A DNA stretch of 22,566 nucleotides. Source: JAAYCB01 sp012744395. Lineage in GTDB: Bacteria; Planctomycetota; Planctomycetia; Pirellulales; Thermoguttaceae. Each line of letters opens with the position of its first letter. Position 1 is the stretch's first letter. The stretch lies in contig JAQVNJ010000101.1 in the NCBI GenBank assembly GCA_028703175.1, forward strand, positions 1 through 22,566, written 5' to 3'. Under the pieces are notes generated by a model that was not told where the DNA came from, did not search any database, and saw only the letters and a list, made by a program, of their open reading frames with translations. Of the stretch, positions 14,762-22,554 are shown in pieces. The position numbers and the translations under genes are program-made.

Positions 14762-16255
14762 CTAGCGCACCAGGGCCACGGGCGCCGCCTCGACAATCCT
14801 CTCCAGCGCGGCACGCAGCGGGGTAGCGCCCCGGCCGACGCAGACGACGTGGTCCGGGAGGCGGGTTTCCGTGTTCAGAGTGCCGTCTCGGCGCTCAGGC
14901 TCCGTGCCCGCGGCAGTCACGAGGACAATCATCTGCTCGGCGCCGCGCCAGCCGGCCGCGCCCCCCGAGGCCTCGCGCAGGAGCTGATCCGCCAACCGAA
15001 GGCCTGTTTCCAGTTGACTTGACGACCCGTTCACGCCCGCCGGTTGCAGCCGGACGGCGGCGCGAAGCGCGGAACCGTAGTCGCTCGTCAGCGCCTGCCG
15101 GACGCGCGCGGCACCGGCGGGCCAATCGAGCGAGACAATTGCCACGCGGTCCCTCGCCGCCGGATCGCCGTCGCTGCCGTTCCGCTTTGCCAGCGAGTAA
15201 ATCGCCTCGGCCAATCCGCGGCGCGCCTGGTGCATCGGTTCAACCCGGGGGGGGAACCGCAACGAACCGCCACCCACCTGTTCGAGGTGCCAGGGGCAGT
15301 GCCGACTGTGCTGCGACAAGGGCACATAGAGGCCCTGCGCTGGCTCGATCCGTCCGCGGCGGAGCATGAACCGCACGTAGCTGGCGTAGCCGATTTTCGC
15401 CCCGCTTCCTTCCGCTCCCGACAGATCGTCGAGATATGCCAGCCAATAGCGGCGGTTTTCCGGAAGCTGCGGGTCGGGCATCGCCCTGGGCATCAATTTC
15501 AGAATCTGGCGGTCGATCACCGCGGCGCCGGCCTTCTCGCGTCGCACCGAGATGGGATCGCCGGGCTCGATTCGATACTTCGCGGGGACTGCCGCGTGGG
15601 AAAGCGGACCATCCACCGCCGCCAGGGCGTCCCAGCCCGCGCCCCAAGGCGCCCCGAGCGGTTCGTCCGGACCGGGAAACGACTCATAGCCGAGATCCTG
15701 GTACAGACCGCCGAGCACTGCGGCGTCGTATGCCTGAATGCTGCCTGGCCGCGATTCGAGCCGCTCGGCCGCCGCCAACGACTCGGCGGCCATCGCGCTG
15801 GAGAGATCGACGACAAATACGAGGTCGCGAGGGCGGACCGCCGCAACGGCCGACGTGGCTGTGGCGGCGGGTGACGGCGCAATGACACGAGCGAGCCAGC
15901 CTCTGCCAGCTCTGTTCTCGGCCTGCGGCCCGCGAACGGTGACTTCAATGGCGTTCGGGCCGGACCGGGTGGCGACGAATCGGCGGCGGGCGGCATCCCA
16001 CCGGCCAACGGCGACCTCGGCGGCGGCCGCGGACAAACTCGGCCCGGACGGTTCGGCTTGCCGCGCAAGTGCCGCGGCGACGGCCAAGGCCGTCTCGTCC
16101 GCCTCGTCTTGAAGACTAGCCCGGATGCCGATCGTCTGAACGATCCGGACCAGCGCCAGGACGCCACCGAGACCCAGCACCAGGATCAGCATCGTGCTCG
16201 CCGCAACGCTCGCCCGCCGATCTTGCCTTGTTGGCTTGCCCGCGCGACCCGCCAT
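14762..16255 (-). CDS. Membrane-anchored TadG-like protein with degenerate vWA domain
   Basis: The start is the ATG at 16253-16255 (AGGA about 10 nt upstream); the frame is open much further upstream, but that part is not protein-like. In the 497-residue product a basic N-terminus (to 14) precedes one hydrophobic segment at about 16-38, as in TadE/TadG-type pilus or surface proteins, followed by an Ala-rich stretch. A vWA-like domain begins RPRDLVFVVDLSSAM (141-155). A stretch of about 200 residues (160-365) then interrupts the fold before VAIVSLDWP, QLETGLRLADQLL and QMIVLVTAAG. The metal site looks damaged: DxSxA in place of DxSxS, and VTAAG where VTDG is usual. Extracytoplasmic location is inferred. 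Confidence 0.75.
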   Translation of the reverse strand: MAGRAGKPTRQDRRASVAASTMLILVLGLGGVLALVRIVQTIGIRASLQDEADETALAVAAALARQAEPSGPSLSAAAAEVAVGRWDAARRRFVATRSGPNAIEVTVRGPQAENRAGRGWLARVIAPSPAATATSAVAAVRPRDLVFVVDLSSAMAAESLAAAERLESRPGSIQAYDAAVLGGLYQDLGYESFPGPDEPLGAPWGAGWDALAAVDGPLSHAAVPAKYRIEPGDPISVRREKAGAAVIDRQILKLMPRAMPDPQLPENRRYWLAYLDDLSGAEGSGAKIGYASYVRFMLRRGRIEPAQGLYVPLSQHSRHCPWHLEQVGGGSLRFPPRVEPMHQARRGLAEAIYSLAKRNGSDGDPAARDRVAIVSLDWPAGAARVRQALTSDYGSALRAAVRLQPAGVNGSSSQLETGLRLADQLLREASGGAAGWRGAEQMIVLVTAAGTEPERRDGTLNTETRLPDHVVCVGRGATPLRAALERIVEAAPVALVR

Positions 16256-16463
16256 CAGTGCGTTTCCTCGTGCCTCGGGTTCGATCTCTTGTGCCGCCAG
16301 GTTTTCGGGGCGCCGCCTCGCGGCATTTCCTTCGGCATAAGTCCTTGTCCCCTCACCAACTTTGGGACTGAAAACGCGTCCAGTCAAACGCTTCTGGGCA
16401 CTGCGGCCGGATAATGGGCCGCTCGAAGCCAGGGCCAGCGCGGAAAACCGGCGGCCGCCTAGG

Positions 16464-16486
16464 GTGGGGCCGCAAGCACGCCCCAC
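16464..16486. repeat. Inverted repeat GTGGGGC/GCCCCAC
   Basis: Perfect 7-bp arms enclose a 9-nt loop, and the context CTAGGGTGGGGC resembles a short interspersed repeat that I associate with planctomycete genomes (from memory). It is not followed by a T-tract. Only this copy was found in the window. Confidence 0.45.
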
Positions 16487-16589
16487 GACCGGGGGGGTGC
16501 CAGAAGGCGGCTTTTCGTCCACCACGGAGTCGCTTACAGAGATTATTCCGATCCTGGCGGCTCGCCGCCGGAGAATCCGGGAACTGCCC

Positions 16590-16700
16590 TCACTGGCGCC
16601 AATAGCCGGGGTGCCGTTTTGCGTGTGCAATCGCCACGACGAGCACGCGGTGGTCCACCACTCGATAGACAATACGAAACGGAGAGTCAATGCGAAGCAT
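16590..16700 (-). pseudogene. ParE/RelE-family toxin, C-terminal fragment
   Basis: Minus-strand translation from the ATG at 16698-16700 to the TGA at 16590-16592 gives 36 residues, including SPFRIVYRVVDHRVLVVAIA and ending AHAKRHPGYWRQ. This is the C-terminal strand-strand-helix end of ParE/RelE mRNA-interferase-fold toxins (PYxIxYRVxxxxVxVLAVxHxxRxPxYW). Family members have about 90-100 residues, so roughly the first 55-60 are missing; sequence upstream in this frame is not toxin-like. The fragment overlaps the antitoxin frame by 14 bp, as in an operon whose middle was deleted. It is too short to be functional. Confidence 0.75.
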
Positions 16701-16881
16701 CCGGCACCGCGACACCCACTCGACGCAATGCCTCGGCCTTGACCTGCTCCCACGACACCATTGCGGTCGAACCAGAATCGTATTCGGCCGAACGTTTTTG
16801 AATCTCCGCGGCCCACTCCTTGCTCAGTGGCGGAAGCGAACCGGCGGGCAGCGTTTCCCAAAGCGCATCGATCAGTACAAT
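16687..16881 (-). pseudogene. Addiction-module antitoxin fragment, N-terminus missing
   Basis: Minus-strand translation from 16881 to the TGA at 16687-16689 gives 64 residues containing LIDALWETLPAGSLPPLSKE, then WAAEIQKRSAEYDSGSTAMV and SWEQVKAEALRR. This matches the small addiction-module antitoxin family (TIGR02574-like): the L-x-E-x-L-W helix, W-x-x-E-I-x-x-R, and a closing -xxxWExVxAxxLRR. A TGA (16882-16884) sits directly before the first residue and no start codon precedes LIDALWE, so the N-terminal helix is lost. The tail after LRR is also unusual, probably the deletion joint with the toxin. The fragment's 5' end coincides with the putA promoter region. Confidence 0.75.
16854..16881 (+). 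promoter_or_regulatory. Candidate putA promoter
   Basis: A -10 TACAAT (16876-16881) lies 39 nt before the putA ATG, with a weak TTTCCC (16854-16859) 16 bp upstream as -35. The predicted leader of about 32 nt carries the GGAGGA site. The -35 match is only 3 of 6. Confidence 0.35.
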
Positions 16882-16919
16882 TCAAGAAACCCTGCACCTC
16901 GCGCGGCGGAGGATGGACC

Positions 16920-19871
16920 ATGACGAGCGTGGATTTGGTCGAACGGCGCACGCAGGAGATCGGCCGGGGCTTGCTCGCCTCGGCGCGGAGCGAGCACGGC
17001 GGCTTGTTTTCCACCCGGTTCTGGTCCGACCTGCTGATGGATTGGTCTCTGAAGGACCCCCGATTCAAGGTCCAGATGTTCCGCTTCGTCGACGCCTACC
17101 CTTCCCTGCAATCCGCCGAGGCGGTTCGCGATTGCCTGATCGACTACATGAGTCTGCCGGGCGTGACGATGCCACCAGGAATGGGCCTCGTGCTGCGAGC
17201 GAGCGGGGCGGCCAGGACGATTTTCGGCAAGACGGTCGGCAACCGGATCGAGGCGCTGGCCGAACGATTCATCGCCGGGACCGACCCGGCCAAGGCGATG
17301 GGGAAGCTGGAGGCCCTCTGGCGGCGCGGCGTCGCCGCGAGCGTTGATCTGTTGGGCGAGGCGTGCCTCAGCCGCGAAGACGCAGACCGCTACCGGCAGC
17401 GCTACCTCGAGCTGATTGAAACCCTGGGCGGCCGCACGCCCGCCTGGCCCGAACGGAAAGCGATCGAGAACGATCATCTCGGACCGGTGCCGCGGGGAAG
17501 CGTGTCGGTCAAGCTCAGTTCGCTCGATCCGAGACTCGATCCGGCCGATTTCTCGGGCACGGTCCAACGCCTGGAAGACGCCCTGCTGCCGCTCCTGGAA
17601 GCCGCCCGCGACGCCAATGTGGCGGTCAATTTCGACATGGAACAGCACGGCCTGAAGGAGTTGACGCTGGAAGTCTTCGAACGGTCTGCGGAGAAGATTG
17701 CCTTTCCCGCGGGCATCGCGCTCCAGGCCTATCTCCGCAGCGCCGAGGACGACGCCCGGCGGCTGATCGCCTGGGCCCGCCGCAGCGGCAGGCGGGTGAC
17801 GGTGCGGCTGATCAAAGGGGCTTACTGGGACTATGAGATCGTCCATGCCGAGCAGATGGGCTGGCCGCTGCCGGTGTGGACGAAGAAAGCGGCAACCGAC
17901 GCCAGCTTTGAACGCGTGGCCGAGATCATCCTCAGCTCCGCGCCGCGGGCGGGCGGAGAGGGAGGCGTCTGCCTGGCGGCGGGGTCGCACAACCTCCGCT
18001 CGATCGCCCGGATTCTCGCGCTGCTCGAACACCACAACCTGCCGCGCGAGGCGGTCGAGTTCCAGATGCTCTACGGGATGGCGGCGGAGGTCAAGGCCGC
18101 CCTGCTCGCCGAGAAGCTCCGGCTCCGCGAGTACGTGCCCTTGGGCGAGATGATTCCGGGCATGGCCTACCTGGTCCGCCGACTGCTGGAGAACACGTCG
18201 AACGAGTCGTGGCTCCGCGCCGGGTTTTCCGAGCAGCTCGATCCGATGCAGCTTCTGGCGTCGCCCCATCGAGCCGCCTCGGCGACGGAACCGGCCGAAG
18301 ACGGTTTCCTCCACCGGGCCGCCCGGCGGCACGAGCTCAGCTGCGCGGTGGAATCCCTCGGCAATGGGCAGCCGTTTCTGAACGAGCCGCTCCGCGACTT
18401 CGCCGACCGCGACCAGCGCGAGCCGTTCGCCCGGGCCGTCCAGACCGCTGCGGCCCCCGGCGCCCCTGTCCAGGCCGATCCATCGGCGGTGGAAAGGGCC
18501 GTCGCCCGGGCCGCGGAGGCGTTTCTCCGCTGGCGCCGGCGCGATCCGTTTGAGCGGGCGGAGATCGTCGTCCGGGCGGCGCTGCGGATGCGGCGGCGGC
18601 GCGACGAGTTGGCGGCGATCGTCGTCCACGAGGCGGGCAAGACCTGGCGGGAGGCGGACGCCGACGTCTGCGAGGCGATCGATTTCTGCGAGTACTACGC
18701 CCGCCTTGCCGTGGGGCTGTTCCAGCCGAAGCGGCTCGGCCGATTCGTCGCCGAGCGGAACGAGGCGTGGTACGAGCCGCGCGGCGTGGCCGCCGTGATC
18801 AGCCCGTGGAATTTTCCCCTGGCGATCGCCGCCGGCATGACCGCGGCGGCATTGCTGACCGGCAACACCGCCCTGCTGAAACCCGCCTCCCAGACTCCCG
18901 GCGCCGCCCGGGCGATGTGCGAAGAGATGTACTCGGCGGGCGTGCCGGAAGACGTGCTGCAACTGCTTGTCGGGCCGGGCGGAACGATCGGCGGTGCACT
19001 CGTCCGCCACCCGCGGGTGGCCCTGATCGCGTTCACCGGCTCGAAGCAGGTCGGCCTGGAGATTCTCAAATCGGCCGGCTGCGTGCCGGAGGGCCAGCGG
19101 CTGGTCAAGAAGGTGGTCTGCGAAATGGGGGGCAAGAACGCGATCGTCATCGACGAGTCGGCCGACCTGGACGAGGCGGTGGCGGCCGTGCGGCAATCGG
19201 CCTTCGGCTACGCGGGCCAGAAATGCTCGGCGTGCAGCCGCGCGATCGTCGTCGGCGCGGTTCACGACCGTTTCCTGCGGCGATTGGTGGAGGCGGCACG
19301 GTCGCTGGGGATCGGCGACCCGGCGGACCCGGCGACGGACATCGGCCCGGTGATCGATGAGGCCGCGGCGGCGAAGATCCGGCAGTACATCGCACTTGGC
19401 GAGCGGGAGGGGACGCTCGAGCTGGCGTGCCCCGTGCCCGCCGCGATCGCGGGCAAGCTGGGCAAACCGCTGATCGGCCCGCACATCTTCTCCGGCATTC
19501 TCCCGGAACACCGGCTGGCCAACGAGGAGATTTTCGGCCCGGTGCTGGCGGTGATGAAGGCGGCGAGTTTCGATGAGGCGCTGAAGTGGGCCAACCAGAC
19601 GAGCTCCAAGCTCACCGGGGGAGTCTTCAGCCGGATGCCATCGCACCTGGAGAAGGCGAAGCGGGAGTTCCGCGTCGGCAACCTGTACTTGAATCGGGGC
19701 ATCACCGGCGCGCTGGTCGGGCGGCAGCCGTTCGGCGGTTTCGGCCTTTCGGGCACGGGAACCAAGGCCGGCGGGGCCGACTATCTGCTCCACTTCGTCG
19801 AGCCGCGGTGCTCGACGGAGAACACGATCCGGCACGGGTTCGCGCCCGGGGTGGAGGATTGGCAGGGGTGA
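16920..19871 (+). CDS. putA: Bifunctional proline dehydrogenase / glutamate-semialdehyde dehydrogenase
   Basis: It oxidises proline to P5C (FAD) and then the hydrolysed semialdehyde to glutamate (NAD), with channelling between the sites. The start is the ATG at 16920, with GGAGGA (16908-16913) 6 nt upstream. In the 983 residues, the PRODH barrel spans roughly 50-450 with SVKLSSLDP (195-203), RLIKGAYWDYE (about 296-306) and the substrate-binding YLVRRLLENTSN (about 417-428). The aldehyde dehydrogenase domain (about 490-975) has ISPWNFPLA with Asn 631, CEMGGKN with Glu 735, and GYAGQKCSACSR with catalytic Cys 769. There is no N-terminal ribbon-helix-helix DNA-binding domain, so it is a short PutA without autorepressor function, probably peripheral at the inner membrane. 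Confidence 0.96.
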   Translation: MTSVDLVERRTQEIGRGLLASARSEHGGLFSTRFWSDLLMDWSLKDPRFKVQMFRFVDAYPSLQSAEAVRDCLIDYMSLPGVTMPPGMGLVLRASGAARTIFGKTVGNRIEALAERFIAGTDPAKAMGKLEALWRRGVAASVDLLGEACLSREDADRYRQRYLELIETLGGRTPAWPERKAIENDHLGPVPRGSVSVKLSSLDPRLDPADFSGTVQRLEDALLPLLEAARDANVAVNFDMEQHGLKELTLEVFERSAEKIAFPAGIALQAYLRSAEDDARRLIAWARRSGRRVTVRLIKGAYWDYEIVHAEQMGWPLPVWTKKAATDASFERVAEIILSSAPRAGGEGGVCLAAGSHNLRSIARILALLEHHNLPREAVEFQMLYGMAAEVKAALLAEKLRLREYVPLGEMIPGMAYLVRRLLENTSNESWLRAGFSEQLDPMQLLASPHRAASATEPAEDGFLHRAARRHELSCAVESLGNGQPFLNEPLRDFADRDQREPFARAVQTAAAPGAPVQADPSAVERAVARAAEAFLRWRRRDPFERAEIVVRAALRMRRRRDELAAIVVHEAGKTWREADADVCEAIDFCEYYARLAVGLFQPKRLGRFVAERNEAWYEPRGVAAVISPWNFPLAIAAGMTAAALLTGNTALLKPASQTPGAARAMCEEMYSAGVPEDVLQLLVGPGGTIGGALVRHPRVALIAFTGSKQVGLEILKSAGCVPEGQRLVKKVVCEMGGKNAIVIDESADLDEAVAAVRQSAFGYAGQKCSACSRAIVVGAVHDRFLRRLVEAARSLGIGDPADPATDIGPVIDEAAAAKIRQYIALGEREGTLELACPVPAAIAGKLGKPLIGPHIFSGILPEHRLANEEIFGPVLAVMKAASFDEALKWANQTSSKLTGGVFSRMPSHLEKAKREFRVGNLYLNRGITGALVGRQPFGGFGLSGTGTKAGGADYLLHFVEPRCSTENTIRHGFAPGVEDWQG

Positions 19872-19888
19872 GCGGCGCGCCGGGCGAT

Positions 19889-20995
19889 TCAGTCGCGCCG
19901 CACGCGGCCGTGGAAGTAGATGTCGAAGCCGAGTTGCTCGATGTGGGGTTTGTCGAAGACGAACGCCTGAGGCATCTCGTCGATTCCTTCTCCGCCGATC
20001 GGGCTCCGCGCGGCGGTGCCGCCGATGAGTTTCGGCGCGATGAACACGTGGGCCTCGTCGATCTGGCCGGCGTCGAGCAGGCAGCCGGCCAACTGGCCTC
20101 CGCCTTCGAGGAGGACGTTGGTGATTTGGCGGCGGCCGAGCTCCTTGATCAATTGATCGAGCCGCAGGGCGCGGGTCTCGCCGCCGCAGACGAGCACCTC
20201 GCAGCCCAGGTTTTCCAGCCGGCGGCGTTCCGCCTTGGGCGACTCTTCGCCGACGGCGACGAGCACGGGCACCTCGCGGGCGGTGCGGACGAGTTGGGTC
20301 TCGCTGGTCAGCGACGCCCGCGTGTCGACGACCACGCGGAGCGCGGTCCGCGGGCCGGGCGGCCGGGCCGTCAGCAGCGGATTGTCGAGCCGCGCGGTCT
20401 GCCGGCCGATCATGATCGCGTCGACCCGCCCGCGCAGCGCATGCACCACCTTGCGCGACTGCTCGTTGGAGATCCAGCGGCTGAACCCGGTCCGTGTCGC
20501 CGTCTTGCCGTCGAGCGTCATGGCCCACTTGGCGATAATCCACGGCCGCCCCTTCTGGCGGAGGGTCAGGTACGGCGCGTTCAATTGGCGCGCCTCGGCT
20601 TCGAGCAGCCCCACCTTGACCTCGATCCCGGCGCGCTTCAGGTCGGCGATCCCCCCCCCGTCGACCTGGGGAAACGGATCCGCGTGGGCGATCACGACCC
20701 GGGCGATGCCGGCTTCGACAATCGCTGCGGTGCAGGGGGGCGTCTTCCCCTGGTGGCAGCAGGGCTCCAAGGTCACGTACATCGCGGCCCTCGCAGCGCG
20801 GCGGCCGGCCAGTCTGAGTGCCTCGACCTCCGCATGGGGGCCGCCGAACCGGCGGTGCCACCCCTCGCCGATGATCTCGGCGCCCTGGACAATCACGCAC
20901 CCGACCATCGGATTGGGCTCGACGTGGCCTTGCCCCTGGATGGCCAGCTCCAAGGCCCGCTGCATGTGCCAAACGTCGAGATCATGCTGTTCCAT
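19889..20995 (-). CDS. ribD: Riboflavin biosynthesis deaminase/reductase RibD
   Basis: This bifunctional enzyme carries out the second and third steps of riboflavin synthesis: deamination of the GTP-derived pyrimidine, then NADPH reduction of the ribosyl chain. The 368-residue protein has the deaminase domain (1-145) with PNPMVGCVIV, zinc ligands in HAE (54-56) and PCCHQGKTPPC (78-88), and the reductase domain (about 146-368) with IAKWAMTLDGKTAT, SRWISNEQSR, IMIGRQTARLDNPLLTAR and NVLLEGGGQLAG. The start at 20993-20995 has AAGGGA about 9 nt upstream. It follows the MBL gene by 12 bp, so the two probably form an operon. A run of nine G (coding strand, 20651-20659) codes within DGGG. Confidence 0.96.
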   Translation of the reverse strand: MEQHDLDVWHMQRALELAIQGQGHVEPNPMVGCVIVQGAEIIGEGWHRRFGGPHAEVEALRLAGRRAARAAMYVTLEPCCHQGKTPPCTAAIVEAGIARVVIAHADPFPQVDGGGIADLKRAGIEVKVGLLEAEARQLNAPYLTLRQKGRPWIIAKWAMTLDGKTATRTGFSRWISNEQSRKVVHALRGRVDAIMIGRQTARLDNPLLTARPPGPRTALRVVVDTRASLTSETQLVRTAREVPVLVAVGEESPKAERRRLENLGCEVLVCGGETRALRLDQLIKELGRRQITNVLLEGGGQLAGCLLDAGQIDEAHVFIAPKLIGGTAARSPIGGEGIDEMPQAFVFDKPHIEQLGFDIYFHGRVRRD

Positions 20996-21007
20996 GGGTG
21001 ATTCCCT

Positions 21008-21775
21008 TCACACAACGAAAACCGGGGATGCCTCGTAGCGGCTGGCCAGATAGAGTGGCAGCCGGTCGCCGAGGATTTCCCGGTGGACCCGCTGGGCCTG
21101 CTGCGGGGTGTTGTTCTCTTCCGAGAGGTGGGCCAGGCACAGCCAACGGAGTCGAGCGGACGCGGACTCGGCCACCAGCCAGGCGGCCTCCTGGTTGGAC
21201 AGATGGCCGCCGGGGCCGCGAATCCGCCGCTTCAGATGGGGTGGATACCCGCCGCTGGCTAGCATCCGCGGCTCGTAGTTGCTCTCCAGGATCAGCCCGT
21301 CGAGCGACGCGATCAGCGACCCCAGGCCGCGAAACACGTGCCCCAGGTCGGTGAGAATGCCCAGGCGCCGCTGGCCGTCGTCAACGACGAAGGCGACGCC
21401 GTCGACCCCGTCGTGCGGCGTCTGAATCGTCTCCACCGTGACGTGGCCGAAGTGCAGCGGCGCCCCCGCGGCAAAATGCGCGATCCTGTCCAGCCTGCCG
21501 AGGGCCTTGCGGCGGCCGGCCTGGAGCAGTGTCCGGGGAGTGACGTAGACCGGCAGACCGAACTTCCGCTGGAAAACGCCCAGCGAACCGCTGTGGTCCG
21601 AGTGATCGTGGGAGATCAGCACGGCGTCGATATCGCGGATGTCCAACCCGTGTCCGGCCAGCCGCGACTCGGCCTGCACGCCGCTGATGCCCGCATCGAC
21701 GAGGAGTCGCACTCCGCCGGACTCGACGTAGATACAGTTGCCATTGCTGCCGGATTGAACCGAAATCACGCGCAT
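21008..21775 (-). CDS. YycJ/WalJ-like metallo-beta-lactamase-fold hydrolase
   Basis: The 255-residue protein begins MRVISVQSGSNGNCIYVESG, typical of YycJ/WalJ-type MBL proteins, with the metal motif HDHSDH (56-61), then TPHDGVDGVAFVV, LGILTDLGHV, DGLILESNYEP and the hallmark LAHLSEENNTP. Some family members are nucleases linked to DNA metabolism; the substrate here is not shown. The start is the ATG 21773-21775: the frame runs on upstream but without family similarity. No Shine-Dalgarno exists, and a -10-like TACAAT spans -12 to -7 of the ATG, suggesting a leaderless mRNA. ribD lies 12 bp downstream. Cytosolic: no signal sequence. Confidence 0.88.
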   Translation of the reverse strand: MRVISVQSGSNGNCIYVESGGVRLLVDAGISGVQAESRLAGHGLDIRDIDAVLISHDHSDHSGSLGVFQRKFGLPVYVTPRTLLQAGRRKALGRLDRIAHFAAGAPLHFGHVTVETIQTPHDGVDGVAFVVDDGQRRLGILTDLGHVFRGLGSLIASLDGLILESNYEPRMLASGGYPPHLKRRIRGPGGHLSNQEAAWLVAESASARLRWLCLAHLSEENNTPQQAQRVHREILGDRLPLYLASRYEASPVFVV

Positions 21776-21781
21776 AGGGGC

Positions 21782-21787
21782 ATTGTA
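21782..21787 (-). promoter_or_regulatory. -10 box of a probable leaderless promoter
   Basis: TACAAT on the minus strand ends 6 nt before the ATG of the MBL-fold gene, so transcription would start at or next to the A of the ATG. The -35 region (TTCTCG, 21805-21810) is poor. Confidence 0.45.
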
Positions 21788-22057
21788 GTGCGCGCCGCTC
21801 GGAGCGAGAAGGAGTGGCGGCCGGCACGGTTTGCCGGACCTGGGCTTGAGAACGACGATCAGCTGCCGGTGGAGAAGCGGCAGGGCGGCCCGGTGCTTGC
21901 CCGGCTGCCTACAATTCTTCGGTTCCGACTTCGTCACCGAGCGGGCGGGCCTCCGCCGCGCCACCTTTTTTCTGACAATCGTTCCCCGTGGCCGTGCTTC
22001 TTGGGACGGCGCGGCGCTGGGAATGGCTGTCTTCTTCCTCCATGGAGACACCGAATC

Positions 22058-22531
22058 ATGGCCGACTGGCTCGAGCCCGGAAAAAAAGCCCCCGACTTCA
22101 CCCTCCCGGCCGACGACGGCACGAAGGTCAAACTCAGCAGCCTGCGTGGAAAGCCGGTCGTCCTCTACTTCTATCCCCGCGACGACACGCCGGGCTGCAC
22201 GGCCGAGGCCTGCGCGTTCCGCGATCGGAAGTCGCAGATTGCCGAGCACGGCGCTGCGGTTCTCGGGGTCAGCACCGACCCGGTCGAGAGCCACGTGAAG
22301 TTCCGCGACAAGTTCCAGCTGAATTTCCCGCTGCTGGCCGACACCGAGCACAAGGTGGCCGAGAAGTACGGCGCCTGGCGGGAAAAGACCCGGTTTGGCA
22401 AGACCTCGATGGGTGTTCAGCGTTCGACGTTCCTGATCGACGCCGGCGGGGTGGTCCGCAAGGTGTGGAAGAGTGTCAGGGTGGCGGGGCATGACCAACA
22501 GGTGCTCGCCGCACTGGCCGAGCTGGCATGA
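22058..22531 (+). CDS. bcp: Thiol peroxidase, Bcp/PrxQ-type peroxiredoxin
   Basis: It reduces hydrogen peroxide and organic hydroperoxides, using thioredoxin as the usual reductant. The 157-residue protein has PGKKAPDFTLPADDG, then YFYPRDDTPGCTAEAC with peroxidatic Cys 47 and resolving Cys 52 (the atypical 2-Cys CxxxxC of PrxQ), GVSTDPVESHVKFRDKFQLNFPLLAD, and GVQRSTFLID, all normal for the family. The ATG at 22058 follows GGAGA by about 9 nt. It has no signal sequence and is cytosolic. It is divergent from the MBL gene across a 282-bp gap, in which a -10-like TACAAT (21910-21915) lacks a matching -35. Confidence 0.95.
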   Translation: MADWLEPGKKAPDFTLPADDGTKVKLSSLRGKPVVLYFYPRDDTPGCTAEACAFRDRKSQIAEHGAAVLGVSTDPVESHVKFRDKFQLNFPLLADTEHKVAEKYGAWREKTRFGKTSMGVQRSTFLIDAGGVVRKVWKSVRVAGHDQQVLAALAELA

Positions 22532-22540
22532 CCTTCCCCT

Positions 22541-22554
22541 CGGGCGGCCGCCCG
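22541..22554. terminator. Possible terminator hairpin after bcp
   Basis: A perfect 14-bp palindrome CGGGCGGCCGCCCG lies 10 bp beyond the bcp stop. There is no T-tract before the window ends, so terminator function is only a guess. Confidence 0.3.

Larger units (their letters stand above)
16256..16919. other. Gap with hairpin repeat and toxin-antitoxin relic
   Basis: This 664-bp gap between the vWA gene and putA holds no intact gene. Its left part (16256-16463) is featureless to me; then come an inverted repeat (16464-16486), a truncated toxin (16590-16700) and a truncated antitoxin (16687-16881), and at the right edge the putA start signals. Confidence 0.6.

Noticed and set aside
16872..20972. 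A minus-strand open frame of about 1366 codons antisense to putA
   Set aside because: Its translation is Arg/Gly/His/Pro-rich without any domain, while putA (+) and ribD in another minus frame are clear. Long antisense frames are expected at this GC content.
22080..22090. A7 tract in bcp as a programmed frameshift site
   Set aside because: The tract simply encodes Gly-Lys-Lys at the conserved PGKKAPDF start, and the zero frame is full-length.
22285..22310. CCACGTGAAG in bcp and ACACGTGCC near 21335 as extra parS sites
   Set aside because: Each matches only part of the consensus (the GTT/AAC arms are missing) and lies in coding sequence.
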